From the NCBI GenBank assembly GCA_037953745.1, contig JBAKBP010007414.1:36190-100189 (forward strand): a stretch of DNA of 64,000 nucleotides, written 5' to 3'. The notes under the pieces were generated by a model, which was not told where the DNA came from, made no database searches, and saw nothing but the letters and a program-made list of their open reading frames with translations. Below are positions 29,919-43,700 of this stretch, one piece after another (position 1 is the stretch's first letter; each line of letters opens with the position of its first letter). Source of the stretch: Lithodes maja. Its lineage: Eukaryota; Arthropoda; Malacostraca; Decapoda; Lithodidae. The translations under genes were made by a program, and so were the position numbers.

Positions 29919-30340
29919 AGAAAAAGGTGGAGTATTGACATAGAAAAACAGAGAAACAAGTAACAAAATTGAAGATATACTACTTTCACACACTCACGAA
30001 TCAAGACCATAGTGAAGGACACAAATAAAAATATGGGTTAAAAGACACAAGGAGTAGTTATATTGAGGAAGACAGACAAAACTCGCCTAACCATTCATTA
30101 GCAACTCCCTTGCACCATGTTACCTAAGAGTACATCTTCGTGGTTTTCTCACTGAACTGAGGGACGTTGGAAAGAGTCGCATCTAAACTCAATAGAACAT
30201 TTTAAATAGTAGATCTCCACCAGTATCAAACAATTAGCGCCAACCTTAAAGTTCCCAACAAAATAAACTAAAGTAACCTGACTTAACCAAAACTAAAAAA
30301 ATTAACCTAACCTAACATGATCTAACAGTACTAGTTAAGA
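29919..30340. other. non-coding stretch, no gene seen
   Basis: AT-rich DNA with TTAACCTAACCTAAC near 30301. No supported gene. Confidence 0.55.
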
Positions 30341-30371
30341 AAGTCATTGAGGAAAAGCACTTTATTTGACA

Positions 30372-30424
30372 ACGTTTCGCAAATAGCTTCCCCAGGTCAA
30401 GAAGGTATTTGCAAAACGTTTTCA
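30372..30424 (+). repeat. short hairpin AACGTTTCGCAAATA
   Basis: AACGTTTCGCAAATAG is followed after about 20 bases by TATTTGCAAAACGTT, its inverse with one mismatch. Confidence 0.6.
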
Positions 30425-30539
30425 CTAAAGCTCTTCTCCTCAAATGGTGTTTTTATTTTTGTTTTTCAAGTTTTCATGTTTTTACCAACATATGGTCCTT
30501 CGAAGATTCGCAAGCGTTTTTACCTTATTAATCAACCAC

Positions 30540-30682
30540 AGACGATTACCCATCTCCCTTGCTCAAGGGGACAGGGTAACCACCTGCTATATCTCAGAAT
30601 AGCTTTTCAACCTGAGCGAGGACTGAACCCTGGTCTCCTGGTTGATAGGCAGGCAAGCTATCAACTGAGCTAGCCAGACGGC
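30540..30682 (-). mobile_element. tRNA-derived SINE-like element (minus strand)
   Basis: Read on the minus strand, GTCTGGCTAGCTCAGTTGAT at about 30662-30681 fits an A box (TAGCTCAGTTGATAG). About 45 bases further on, GGTTCAGTCCT (30619-30629) fits a B box. Spacing and order match a tRNA-type Pol III promoter. The cloverleaf is imperfect, so it is a SINE head or tRNA pseudogene, not a functional tRNA. The body continues to about 30540. Confidence 0.65.
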
Positions 30683-30689
30683 TGTACAT

Positions 30690-30795
30690 AGATAGATAAA
30701 GAGAAAGAGAGATAAAGAGCGAGAGAGAGCGAGAGAGAGCGAGAGAGAACAAGAGAACTAAAGAGAGCAAGAGAATTAGAGTGTGTGTGTGTGCT
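30690..30795 (+). repeat. GA-rich low-complexity stretch
   Basis: GAGAGAGAGCGAGAGAG-type sequence ending in a short GT run. Confidence 0.8.
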
Positions 30796-30938
30796 CAACA
30801 AACTTATATATTTTTTAGTACATTTCTCCACACGGCCACACCAAACGGATAAAAGGAAATGTCAGCGTTGCGGGATTCTTACTTTAAGCATCGCCCCCAC
30901 CCTGCCTGTCTTTCACTGTCTTTCCACCTTGTCGTGTT

Positions 30939-30983
30939 CTCTTTCTCTCTCTCTCTCTCTCTCTTTCATATATATATATATAT
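30939..30983 (+). repeat. CT / AT microsatellite at the A2 insertion site
   Basis: CTCTCTCTCT then ATATATATAT; A2 landed in the AT part. Confidence 0.85.
30980..30983 (+). repeat. A2 target duplication ATAT (left)
   Basis: Repeated at 49447-49450. Weak on its own because the left side is an AT repeat. Confidence 0.65.
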
Positions 30984-32789
30984 TGTTACGGCTGGATCGG
31001 CAATACATATTCGGGATTCTTGATCGTTGGACAGAAATGGCTTATGTGACAACAACACGCTCGATTCCAGTCCCAAATACTATATGCTCCAGACAACAAA
31101 AGCACCAACGCCCTACAGAGTTATCGTCTATGGTAACGAGGTACCTTAACTCGGCGAAAGTGTACAACAGGGGTAGGCTATGAGGCTAAACTCCCTCAGA
31201 CATTTATAGGTTACGTTATTACTAAAGAAATGCAATACTCAAGAAACTACGTTAATATTAAGCCTCTAATAATGTAGAATAGAAGCAGGCTAAAGGTATG
31301 ACAGTGAAATGCTAAATGACAAATGTACACGCCTACTTGAAAGCGTGTGCACTAGAATAACTGTCCCCTACTAACATGCACTAGCATGTAGCATACAAGA
31401 TGTTCATGATCCAGTAGATACCTAATAATACACATGGAAGGAACATAAATAGTAGTCACTTATTATAAGAATGAATCTATACTTGGAATAACAAAAAGGT
31501 TGCAGGCAACAGTACTGCGCCGGTAGCCTACTACCGCATAGGCTACTTCGCTTCTCTCACTCTGTCTCCCCTCTGAGTCCGTATGCGCCCTACGCAACAG
31601 AACTCCGGACACAGCAGCAAAACGACAGTGCAGTTAATTGATACATGAAAGTATTAATAGTGTTGTCTTGTGTGTGAGTAATGTGTATTGTAAAGTGTTA
31701 CATACATAAACTTAAAGAGAGCTGCAATGCATAGTAAAATAAAGATATAACCCACTCATCATCCCCATGTGTTCTAGCTAGCAGGCCAAGTCACAGGAAC
31801 AACGAGTCCCAGCACCGAAAGCGAGAACCCAGGAAAAGACTGCAGAGAACACAAGGACAGATAAATTACGTTACTCTACTATACCGGCACTACGAGCGAG
31901 CTGTAGTCTCTGGTACTACACTCGCTCCTGGCTCGGTAGGCAAATCAAGGCTAAGTCCTCGCCCCTCTACAGACAACTCCTGGGCATGGTCGGGCTCTTA
32001 CACATGGCACTAGTCTAGTCACAAATTGGATGATGAGCTGGGCATATAACTCGTGAACATGTAGAACGTTCACCAACTATCCTCATCAAGAAGATCGCTG
32101 TTCACATTAACCCCTTAAATCTAATACATGTAAATATATGCTTGTCCTAAGAGTAATACGAGAGGTGAGTGCTGAAACTCCTTTAGGACCTCAAGGGAAG
32201 GTTATGCATTTAAATAGAGAGAAGAATGAAATGAGAGTAATGTCGTCAGAGAGAAAGAGTGCAACCGTGAGAAGTTGGGAGAGAGGGCAAGGGATGTTAG
32301 AATCTCAAAGGTTCTAGGCAACCTGATCATGGAACACACAGCGAGCCTCCAGGCAATGTGCAGTACGACAACATGGGCAGCCAAGGCAGCATAGGCAGGC
32401 GGCAATGGACTACCAACCCTGTCGCGCCTAGCTATAAGCGCAAGGCTGCCAACCAGTCCATACGTCTGGCAACCACCCCCCCCCGGCAGCGTGGCGCATT
32501 GCTACCCTCTCGCTCTGAAGCCTAACTCACTCTCTCTCTCTGAACTCCCATTGTCTTATCTATCAACTTCTCTATTGATACTACATATTAAATGGAAGGT
32601 CTCGACATGGCTTAAAACAAAACCCACCACTGGTTAGGACATGACGAGACCTTTGCAGAGATACAAAGAACATAGTTATACGTTGTCACACTCAATATAG
32701 GCAGCCAGCACGGTACAGTGGTACGGGCGGTACAGTGGAGTACCAAGGAGTACAATCAGGTTGCGTTGCCACGCACTGGGTGCGTCACA
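30984..32789 (-). repeat. A2 3' LTR
   Basis: Begins TGTTACGGCTGGATCGG (inverse of the LTR end) and ends TGGGTGCGTCACA. Confidence 0.95.
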
Positions 32790-32806
32790 GCCCCCCCAAG
32801 ATTTTA
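32790..32806 (-). other. A2 polypurine tract (putative)
   Basis: On the minus strand AAAATCTTGGGGGGGC directly precedes the 3' LTR, the same as in A3. Confidence 0.6.
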
Positions 32807-33071
32807 GATAATCGACCTTAGAAGCATTATCAAAATCTGACAGGCAACCAACCGACCTGCTACCCTTAGCTGCCACTAATTGCAAAAGGTGCACAACAAC
32901 TGAAGTGTGAATTATACATAAAACACAATATCGCATGCATCATGCTACAACAATAAAGACTTACAAAACTAAAAAAAAAAAAATCTTGTTTATTTTATTG
33001 TTTTGTAATCTTTTTGGACGGCGTTATGATAGCCTAATTTTACTCCTGCTCAACCCACACACCGTGCACGA

Positions 33072-36000
33072 CTATCCTGGATCATCAACCCTTGATAGAC
33101 AATCTGCTATCACGTTCTCACTCCCGGCAATATGCTGAATGTTGAGATTATACTCTTGGAGCATTAGGGACCACCTGGTCAACCGCATATTCCGATTGTG
33201 AAACTGATTTAGGAATTTCAAGGGATGATGGTCCGTATAAATCGTCACTACCGGGCCGTAGGCTGGAACATAAACTTCGAAATGTTTGAGCGACAAAACG
33301 ATAGCAAGAAGCTCCTTCTCTATAGTCGAGTAATTCCTTTGTGCCGAATTAAACTTGCGAGAAAAGAAGCTCACTGGGTGTTCCAAGCCCTCGGAATCAG
33401 TCTGCAGTAACACTGCCCCGGCACCCACACCGCTGGCATCAGTCGCCAGCTGAAAACTCCTGGAGAAGTCTGGGGCTCTCAAAATCGGATGTGTACACAG
33501 CAGGTGCTTGACTAGGTCGAAAGCCCTCTGACACTCCACAGCCCAACAGAACTTCACTGACTTCGACAGTAGATCAGTTAACGGTGCTAAGACAGTAGAG
33601 TATCCCCGGATGAAGCGCCTATAATAGCCTATCATACCTAGGAACCGCATGACCTGGCGCTTAGTGGTGGGCCTGGGAAACATATTGATAGCCTGTATCT
33701 TGCTCAGGGGGGGGCACACCCGGCCTAACCCGACCACGAAGCCAAGATACTGCACAGTAGCCTTTACAAACTCGCACTTCCTCAGGTTCACCACCAGCCC
33801 AGCATCGTGCAACTTCCCAAACAGGGTCTCTAAGTGCCTTAGGTGATTTTCAAAATCGTCATCATACACTATCACGTCATCAAGGTAGACCGTGCAGTTA
33901 GGGATTTCGTCACAAATATCGTTCATCAGGTTCTGAAACGTGGCAGGTGCGTTCTTAAGCCCATAAGGCATTACGTTACATTGGTAGGTCTTGCCATCTA
34001 CCACAAAACCACAAACTTGCTTAGCTCGGTCCGACAGGGGTACTTGCCAGTAGCCTTTTACAAGATCAATTTTAGTAAGGTACTTTGCATTCCCTATCTT
34101 GTCCACGCTGTCGTCAACTCGAGGCAAAGGGTAAGGGTTGGTAGTGGTCAAGCCATTTAGCCTACGAAAATCTATGCAGAACCGCACCTTGCCGTCAGGT
34201 TTTGGCTGCAACGTGACGGGTGATGTCCACTTCACATAACCTTCAGTGATCATCCCTCTCTCAACCATGTACTTTAACTCCTCCCGTAAAGCTGGCAACT
34301 TTACCGGGGGCACACGGTAGGGCACTGACTTGAAGGGCACATTATCACCGACGTCCACGTCGTGCGTTACCTGAGTAGTGAGACCTGGGTGTTCGGCGAA
34401 AACAGAGGGGTATGACCTGAACAGGCCTAGGACAGCAGCACCCTGGTGCTCAGGCAGGTGACTTACAGCTTGCCTAGCCTCTTGTTCAGTATTCCCCGCC
34501 CACTGTTCCGCGGAAATGACACAGTCCCAGCTATCCTCCTCAGCAGCATGACTGTCCCCACCTCCTTCTCCACCCTGGCCGCTGCAGGCCAGCACAGGGA
34601 CAGTGAGAGGCTCTGAGGGGCGTCTCACATACTCTTTCATGAGGTTAACATGACATAACTGATGTTTTTTTCTACGGTCAGGTGTTGCAACGAGATAATC
34701 AAGGTCGGACAGTTTCTTAGCCACCACATACGGCCCAATAAACTTGGCAGAAAGGGGGTGTCCAGGCAAAGGTAAAAGCAACATTACCTCCTGACCCACC
34801 GAAAACTCCCGAAGCTTCACCTTGGCGTCATACTGGTGCTTCATGACCGCCTGTGCATTAACCAAGTTATTACCTGCCGCTGCCATGCAACCTATAAGTC
34901 TCTCCCGGCTCTCAAGGATATATTTAAGTACAGACCCCGGCTTCTCTTCGCCCTCCCAGATCTCTTTCACCATACTTAAAGGTCCTCTCACATTATGGCC
35001 AAAGACTAGTTGATTTGGACTGAACCCCAGGCTCTCTCCTGGGACTTCACGTGCAGCGAACAGAACATACGGCAGACCCAAATCCCAATCAGTGTCATGT
35101 TCTGCACAGTAACAGCGTAGCATACTCTTCAGGGTCGAGTGCCACCGCTCCAAGACTCCCTGACTCTCGGGATGGTAGGCTGACGACACTACAGAACATA
35201 TACCGTGCAACTGAAGGGTTTGCTTGAACAATTTGGATGTAAAATTGCTCCCCTGGTCTGACTGCACCTCACGTGGAAATCCATAACGGGAACAGAACAA
35301 TAATAAGTTTTTAACAACTGCCTTTGCCGAGCCGTTTCTCATGGGGTATGCGTCCGGGTATCTCGTAGCCACATCCATGATTGTCAACAGGAATTTATTG
35401 CCACTACTAGTAGGCGGGAAAGGGCCAACCAAATCTACTACAACTTTGCTGAACGGAGGCCCGGTGACAGGTATGGGAAACAAAGGTGCCTTCGGGATGG
35501 TCTGGTTAGGCTTCCCCGTTGTCTGGCAGGTCGCACACCCAGCCACCCATGCACAGACATCAGCCTTGACCCCAGGCCACCAGAAAAACCTGCCCAATGC
35601 CGCCAATGTTTTTGTTACCCCCAAATGACCCGCCACCGGCACATCATGCGCCAGACACAATAAGGACTCTCTATACTTATTTGGAACAACCACCTGGTCT
35701 ACTACCCTCGCACCGCCCTCCCACTTCGATTTGGGGTCTAGAAATCTGCGGTACAATATCCTGTTGAGCCTAAAGAAATCTCCCGGCTTCGCATCCCCAT
35801 CTTCCTCCAACTCTATGGCACCATTGCTATAACGAGCTAGGCTAGCGTCTTGCAGCTGCTGCTCACTAATGTCCCTGGGCGTCAATGCATCAAGATGGTT
35901 TTGTAATAAGACATTACCCCGGCTAGTAGGCTCTACTGCCTTAGTGGCTCTCGCTACAGCTCTTGCCTCACGCGAAGTCTTACCCAACTCTGCCTTGTTA

Positions 36001-38164
36001 CACACCATATCTGGGCCAGAGTCAACTCCCGTGTTTATTATAGGTCCAAGTACCGAATCACCGAGAAGTGCAGCAGAATCAATGTCCCTTTTCCTGCCCT
36101 TAGCAACCTTCTCCTGATCCTTCCTCCACTGTCCCCGAGGTTGAGTGCTAGGCTGTGCAGGAGCCGCAGAGCGAGATCGGGTTACCACACAGGCCATCTC
36201 ATCCTGTTGGCACCTCCCAACCCATTCCCGATTCTCACCATCCACGTCGGCCGCCCTCTCGGCAACGACTAAGGGTGGAGTCCCGGAAGTGGGCACCGCA
36301 AAGTCGTTGCCGAGAAGAAGGTCGACGCCCTCAACTGGCAAACACTCAACGATCCCTACATCCAGCTCCCTGCACACCTCTCCCACTCTCAACTCCAACC
36401 TCACAAGTGGGTATGACCTCGTAGCATTTATACCCTGCACCACAACAACTCTGGCCGCATTTATCGGTTTCCCTGTGAAGTTCCTCAACAAAGTTTGCGA
36501 AGCCCCCGTATCCCTCAGCAAGTCAACCCTCCGTAGTTCACTCCCCCAGCTCACAAACCCGTGTCCCCGATGGCTACAGAAAGTGTCCCGGACAGGTGTC
36601 GAGCCTTCCGTACGCTTCTTTACCGCGTGTGCCTCAGCTGCTGACAACCTACCCCGGGCAGTTGCTGCAGCCTTCAGAGACACACCGATACTGTGAACCA
36701 ATGACACCGGCTTAGCGGGAGTGTTACTAGGGCACTCACGTGAATAATGGCCTAGCTTCTGACATTGGTAACATTTCACATCCCCAATGGGCTTCTTCCC
36801 TTGTGCGGGCGAAGAAGGGGCCTGACCTTTAGTAAACGGGAGAGGCTTGTGTTTGTAGGTGTTATTAGGTGCAATGCTTTTAGTGTGGTTATGTGTGTCA
36901 TAGGATTTGTTATTATCGAAAACTCTGGTGGGTGGGGTATAGCGCCCCTTCTGCCCTGACTCAGCCCTCCTGAGCGGCACCGCAACCACGAATCAATGAT
37001 AATCTGAGGTCTGCCATCTTGGCAGCCTCCTCTACTGTCTTGGGACATTTTTCCTTAATGTTCAGCGTTAGATCGGTTCCAGTACATTTGTAAACTGTTC
37101 CAGATAGAAAAGTTGCTTAATTTCCTCAGCCGACTCTGCGTGCTCGGACCGAAACCAGTTATTACCTGCATCTGTTAAGTCCCGTGCGTGCTCCATAAAA
37201 CTGACGTCGCTCTTCTTATTCACGCCACGGAACTTCAATCTATAAGTTTCGGGTTGCAGTTCGTAGGCCCGGAGCACAGCCTCCTTCACCAGTCCATACA
37301 CGACACTCTCGTCCAGTGACAGTGCATCGTAGGCTTTCAACCCCTTACCCACTAGACGTGATGAAACTAATGCTGCCCATTTAACCTCCGGCCAGTCATA
37401 CTCACGACACTTCTTTTCGAAACGAGCAAAAAACTCAGTCACTGCTGTCTCATCAAATGCGGGTACTAACTTAATTAAATGCGAAAGTGAGTCTGTAACC
37501 CGGTGCCCACCACCGAGATGACGCCCCGTGGTCTCTACTCTAGACTTCTCGACATCCATTTCAGCCTGGTACCTGGTTGCATCCTGATTGGCTTGGATTC
37601 TAGCAACCTCTATGCGTTCTATACTAGACTGTTGACTCTCTTGCAACTTAAGCTTAGCTAGTTCTAGCTGAAATAACATCTCAGGAGACAGGCCTGGGGG
37701 GGGAGAGCACAAAATGGGGGATCCACACCGAGACGTGTTTACGGGTAAGCCAGCTTGCCATTGAGAACCCTCCTGCTGCATCGTGCTAAGAATCGCTGGC
37801 TGAGGGCCCAGCTCAGGGGTAGAGTGGAATGGAGGCTTGGAGGGAACCCCCCAAGACCCCACTCCACCCACCGCCCCATCGCCATCACCCAACAAACATG
37901 CCACCAAATTCTTCTTGGGCCAACTGTCAGGACAGTCCCGCCCCAAAACCGTGGCTAAACAGCGAAGACCGTAACAATCAATAGCCTGCAGGCGCTGCTC
38001 GGTCAAAGGTGTCTGCAAAAATGCCCGGGCATCCCTCTCTCCACTTATAACACTCCCCTCCCTAAATATCTGTGTACTTGCTGGTCACTAGGCTGTACCG
38101 TGTTATCCTCCCCCGTAAATGATGAGTCATTAGACATAGTGCTGGTAATACAATTGCTGTTCAT
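33072..38164 (-). pseudogene. A2 Gag-Pol polyprotein with three frameshifts in gag
   Basis: Same order as A1: Gag, CCHC (CYQCQKLGHYSREC, K to Q against A1), protease DTGA, integrase HHCC and D,D-35-E (ESQGVLERWH), GPY, RT YLDD, RNase H. Compared with A1 there are single-base changes in gag: a deletion near 38072, a deletion near 37093 and an insertion near 36969. They split the frame into an N-terminal part, 37068-38018, and 33072-36989. The segment between 37093 and 36969 is out of frame, which damages the end of the SCAN-like capsid region. From the CCHC to the stop at 33072 the frame is open. The Pol part is therefore preserved but could not be made as a normal fusion. Confidence 0.9.
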
Positions 38165-38407
38165 AAAAAAAAAGAAGTGCTTATTACTAATTGCAGTCTC
38201 GACTCACAAAATGTTAAAGATGCTTGAATGACTCTACTCTAGACACCCCCAACGAAACAATCTGCAAGTCCACCAATACAATAATGACACAATAAAAATT
38301 CCTCCAATATGCAAGAAAATTCTAGCCAGCTCTACTAGGTAGCATAGAATAGTTCTCCAAAAAACATGTGATAGGATACTACTGAATCTTGTGCAAGGTC
38401 GCCATTT

Positions 38408-38734
38408 TGTTACGGCTAGATCGGCAATACATATTCGGGATTCTTGATCGTAGGACAGAAATGGCTTATGTGACAACGACACGCTCGATTCCAGTCCCAA
38501 ATACTATATGCTCCAGACAACAAAACCACCAACGCCCTACAGAGTTATCGTCTATGGTAACGAGGTACCTTAACTCGGCGAAAGTGTACAACAGGGGTAG
38601 GCTATGAGGCTAAACTCCCTCAGACATTATAGGTTACGTTATTACTAAAGAAATGCAATACTCAAGAAACTACGTTAATATTAAGCCTCTAATAATGTAG
38701 AATAGAAGCAGGCTAAAGGTATGACAGTGAAATG
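38408..38734 (-). repeat. A2 5' LTR, proximal piece
   Basis: Broken at 38734 by A3; continues at 47970. Confidence 0.95.
38731..38734 (+). repeat. A3 target duplication AATG (left)
   Basis: Matches 47966-47969; A2's intact 3' LTR keeps the single-copy site GTGAAATGCTAAATG. Confidence 0.95.
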
Positions 38735-40538
38735 TGTGACGCACCCAGTGCGTAGCAACGTAACCTGATTGTACTCCTTGGTACTCCACTGTACCGTCAC
38801 GGACCGTGTACCATGCTGGCTGCTTATATTGAGTGTGACAACGTATAACTATGTTCTTTGTATCTCTGCAAAGGTCTCGTCATTTGCTAACCAGTGGTGG
38901 GTTTTGTTTTAAGCCATGTCGAGACCTTCCATTTAATATGTAGTATCAATAGAGAAGTTGATAGATGAGATGATAGGAATTCAGAGAGAGAGAGTGAGTT
39001 AGACTTCAGAGCGAGAGGGTAGCGGTGCGCCACGCTGCCGGGGGGGTGGTTGCCAGACGTATGGACCGGTTGGCAGCCCTGCGCTTATAGCTAGGTGCGA
39101 CAGGGTTGGTAGTACATTGCCGCCTGCCTATGCTGTCTGGGCTGCCCATGTTGTCGTACAGCACATTGCCTGGAGGCTCGCTGTGTGCTCTATGACCAGG
39201 TTGCCTAGAACCTTTGAGATTCTAACATCCCTTGCCCTCTCTCCCAATTTCTCACGGTTGCACTCTTTCTCTCTGACGACATTACTCTCATTTCATTCTT
39301 CTCTCTATTTAAATGCATACCCTTCCCTTGAGGTCCTAAAGGAGTTTCAGCACTCACCTCTCGTATTACTCTTAGGACAAGCATATATTTACATGTATTA
39401 GATTTAAGGGGTTAATGTGAACAGCGATCTTCTTGATGAGGATAGTTGGTGAACGTTCTACATGTTCACGAGTTATATGCCCAGCTCATCATCCAATTTG
39501 TGACTAGACTGGTGCCATGTGTAAGAGCCCGACCATGCCCAGGAGTTGTCTGTAGAGGGGCGAGGACTTAGCCTTGATTTGCCTACCGAGCCAGGAGCGA
39601 GTGCAGTACCAGAGACTACAGCTCGCTCGTAGTGCCGGTATAGTAGAGTAACGTAATTTATCTGTCCTTGTGTTCTCTGCAGTCTTTTCCTGGGTTCTCG
39701 CTTTCGGTGCTGGGACTCGTTGTTCCTGTGACTTGGCCTGCTAGCTAGAACACATGGGGATGATGAGTGGGTTATATCTTTATTTTACTATGCATTGCAG
39801 CTCTCTTTAAGTTTATGTATGTAACACTTTACAGTACACATTACTCACACACAAGACAACACTATTAATACTTTCATGTATCAATTAACTGCACTGTCGT
39901 TTTGCTGCTGTGTCCAGAGTTCTGTTGCGTAGGGCGCATACAGACTCAGAGGGGAGACAGAGTGAGAGAAGCGAAGTAGCCTATGCGGTAGTAGGCTACC
40001 GGCGCAGTACTGTTGCCTGCAACCTTTTAGTTATTCCAAGTATAGATTCATTATTACAATAAGTGACTACTGTTTATGTTCCTTCCATGTGTATTATTAG
40101 GTATCTACTGGATCATGAACATCTTGTATGCTACATGCTAGTGCATGTTAGTAGGGGACAGTTATTCTAGTGCACGCGCTTTCAAGTAGGCGTGTACATT
40201 TGTCATTTAGCATTTCACTGTCATACCTTTAGCCTGCTTCTATTCTACATTATTAGAGGCTTAATATTAACGTAGTTTCTTGAGTATTGCATTTCTTTAG
40301 TAATAACGTAACCTATAAATGTCTGAGGGAGTTTAGCCTCATAGCCTACCCCTGTTGTACACTTTCGCCGAGTTAAGGTACCTCGTTACCATAGACGATA
40401 ACTCTGTAGGGCGTTGGTGCTTTTGTTGTCTGGAGCATATAGTATTTGGGACTGGAATCGAGCGTGTCGTTGTCACATAAGCCATTTCTGTCCTACGATC
40501 AAGAATCCCGAATATGTATTGCCGATCCAGCCGTAACA
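38735..40538 (+). repeat. A3 5' LTR
   Basis: TGTGACGCACCC...CCGTAACA. The opening CTGTACCGTCACGGACC differs from A1, so it is a sister subfamily. Confidence 0.95.
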
Positions 40539-40540
40539 AA

Positions 40541-40559
40541 ATGGCGACCTTGCACAAGA
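40541..40559 (+). other. A3 primer-binding site (putative)
   Basis: TGGCGACCTTGCACAAG, identical to A1. Confidence 0.6.
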
Positions 40560-40781
40560 TTCAGTAGTATCCTATCACATGTTTTTTGGAGAACTATTCT
40601 ATGCTACCTAGTAGAGCTGGCTAGAATTTTCTTGCATATTGGAGGAATTTTTATTGTGTCATTATTGTATTGGTGGACTTGCAGATTGTTTCGTTGGGGG
40701 TGTCTAGAGTAGAGTCATTCAAGCATCTTTAACATTTTGTGAGTCGAGACTGCAATTAGTAATAAGCACTTTTTTTTTTTT

Positions 40782-43700
40782 ATGAACAGCAATTGTATAA
40801 CCAGCACTATGTCTAATGACTCATCATTTACGGGGGAGGATAACACGGTACAGCCTAGTAACCAGCAAGTACAACAGATGTTTGGGGAGGGGAGTGTTAT
40901 AAGTGGAGAGAGGGATGCCCGGGCATTTTTACAGACACCTTTGACCGAACAGCGCCTGCAGGCTATTGATTGTTACGGTCTTCGCTGTTTAGCCACGGTT
41001 TTGGGGCGGGACTGTCCTGACAGTTGGCCCAAGAAGAATTTGGTGGCATGTTTGTTGGGTGATGGCGATGGGGCGGTGGGTGGAGTGGGGTCTTGGGGGG
41101 TTCCCTCCAAGCCTCCATTCCACTCTACCCCTGAGCTGGGCCCTCAGCCAGCGAGTCTTAGCACGATGCAGCAGGAGGGTTCTCAAGGGCAAGCTGGCTT
41201 ACCCGTAAACACGTCTCGGTGTGGATCCCCCATTTTGTGCTCTCCCCCCCCAGGCCTGTCTCCTGAGATGTTATTTCAGCTAGAACTAGCTAAGTTTAAG
41301 CTGCAGGAGACTCAGATACAACAGGCTAGTGTAGAACGCATAGAGGTTGCTAGAATCCAAGCCAATCAGGATGCAACCAGGTACCAGGCTGAAATGGATG
41401 TCGAGAAGTCTAGAGTAGAGACCACGGGGCGTCATCTCGGTGGTGGGCACCGGGTTACAGACTCACTTTCGCATTTAATTAAGTTAGTACCCGCATTTGA
41501 TGAGACAGCAGTGACTGAGTTTTTTGCTCGTTTCGAAAAGAAGTGTCGTGAGTATGACTGGCCGGAGGTTAAATGGGCAGCATTAGTTTCATCACGTCTA
41601 GTGGGTAAGGGGTTGAAAGCCTACGATGCACTGTCACTGGACGAGAGTGTAGTGTATGGACTGGTGAAGGAGGCTGTGCTCCGGGCCTACGAACTGCAAC
41701 CCGAAACTTATAGATTGAAGTTCCGTGGCGTGAATAAGAAGAGCGACGTCAGTTTTATGGAGCACGCACGGGACTTAACAGATGCAGGTAATAACTGGTT
41801 TCGGTCCGAGCACGCAGAGTCGGCTGAGGAAATTAAGCAACTTTTCTATCTGGAACAGTTTTACAAATGCACTGGAACCGATCTAACGCTGAACATTAAG
41901 GAAAAATGTCCCAAGACAGTAGAGGAGGCTGCCAAGATGGCAGACTTCAGATTATCATTGATTCGTGGTTGCGGTGCCGCTCAGAGGGCTGAGTCAGGGC
42001 AGAAGGGGCGCTATACCCCACCCACCAGAGTTTTCGATAATAACAAATCCTATGACACACATAACCACACTAAATGCATTGCACCTAATAACACCTACAA
42101 ACACAAGCCTCTCCCGTTTACTAAAGGTCAGGCCCCTTCTTCGCCCGCACAAGGGAAGAAGCCCATTGGGGATGTGAAATGTTACAAATGTCAGAAGCTA
42201 GGCCATTATTCACGTGAGTGCCCTAGTAACACTCCCGCTAAGCCGGTGTCATTGGTTCACAGTATCGGTGTGTCTCTGAAGGCTCCAGCAACTGCCCGGG
42301 GTAGGTTGTCAGCAGCTGAGGCACACGCGGTAAAGAAGCGTACGGAAGGCTCGACACCTGTCCGGGACACTTTCTGTAGCCATCGGGGGCACGGGTTTGT
42401 GAGCTGGGGGAGTGAACTACGGAGGGTTGACTTGCTGAGGGATACGGGGGCTTCGCAAACTTTGTTGAGGAACTTCACAGGGAAACCGATAAATGCGGCC
42501 AGAGTTGTTGTGGTGCAGGGTATAAATGCTACGAGGTCATACCCACTTGTGAGGTTGGAGTTGAGAGTGGGAGAGGTGTGCAGGGAGCTGGATGTAGGGA
42601 TCGTTGAGTGTTTGCCAGTTGAGGGCGTCGACCTTCTTCTCGGCAACGACTTTGCGGTGCCCACTTCCGGGACTCCACCCTTAGTCGTTGCCGAGAGGGC
42701 GGCCGACGTGGATGGTGAGAATCGGGAATGGGTTGGGAGGTGCCAACAGGATGAGATGGCCTGTGTGGTAACCCGATCTCGCTCTGCGGCTCCTGCACAG
42801 CCTAGCACTCAACCTCGGGGACAGTGGAGGAAGGATCAGGAGAAGGTTGCTAAGGGCAGGAAAAGGGACATTGATTCTGCTGCACTTCTCGGTGATTCGG
42901 TACTTGGACCTATAATAAACACGGGAGTTGACTCTGGCCCAGATATGGTGTGTAACAAGGCAGAGTTGGGTAAGACTTCGCGTGAGGCAAGAGCTGTAGC
43001 GAGAGCCACTAAGGCAGTAGAGCCTACTAGCCGGGGTAATGTCTTATTACAAAACCATCTTGATGCATTGACGCCCAGGGACATTAGTGAGCAGCAGCTG
43101 CAAGACGCTAGCCTAGCTCGTTATAGCAATGGTGCCATAGAGTTGGAGGAAGATGGGGATGCGAAGCCGGGAGATTTCTTTAGGCTCAACAGGATATTGT
43201 ACCGCAGATTTCTAGACCCCAAATCGAAGTGGGAGGGCGGTGCGAGGGTAGTAGACCAGGTGGTTGTTCCAAATAAGTATAGAGAGTCCTTATTGTGTCT
43301 GGCGCATGATGTGCCGGTGGCGGGTCATTTGGGGGTAACAAAAACATTGGCGGCATTGGGCAGGTTTTTCTGGTGGCCTGGGGTCAAGGCTGATGTCTGT
43401 GCATGGGTGGCTGGGTGTGCGACCTGCCAGACAACGGGGAAGCCTAAGCAGACAATCCCGAAGGCACCTTTGTTTCCCATACCTGTCACCGGGCCTCCGT
43501 TCAGCAAAGTTGTAGTAGATTTGGTTGGCCCTTTCCCGCCTACTAGTAGTGGCAATAAATTCCTGTTGACAATCATGGATGTGGCTACGAGATACCCGGA
43601 CGCATACCCCATGAGAAACGGCTCGGCAAAGGCAGTTGTTAAAAACTTATTATTGTTCTGTTCCCGTTATGGATTTCCACGTGAGGTGCAGTCAGACCAG

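Noticed and set aside
30301..30320. TTAACCTAACCTAAC as telomere array
   Set aside because: Only about two units; too short to support a telomeric call.
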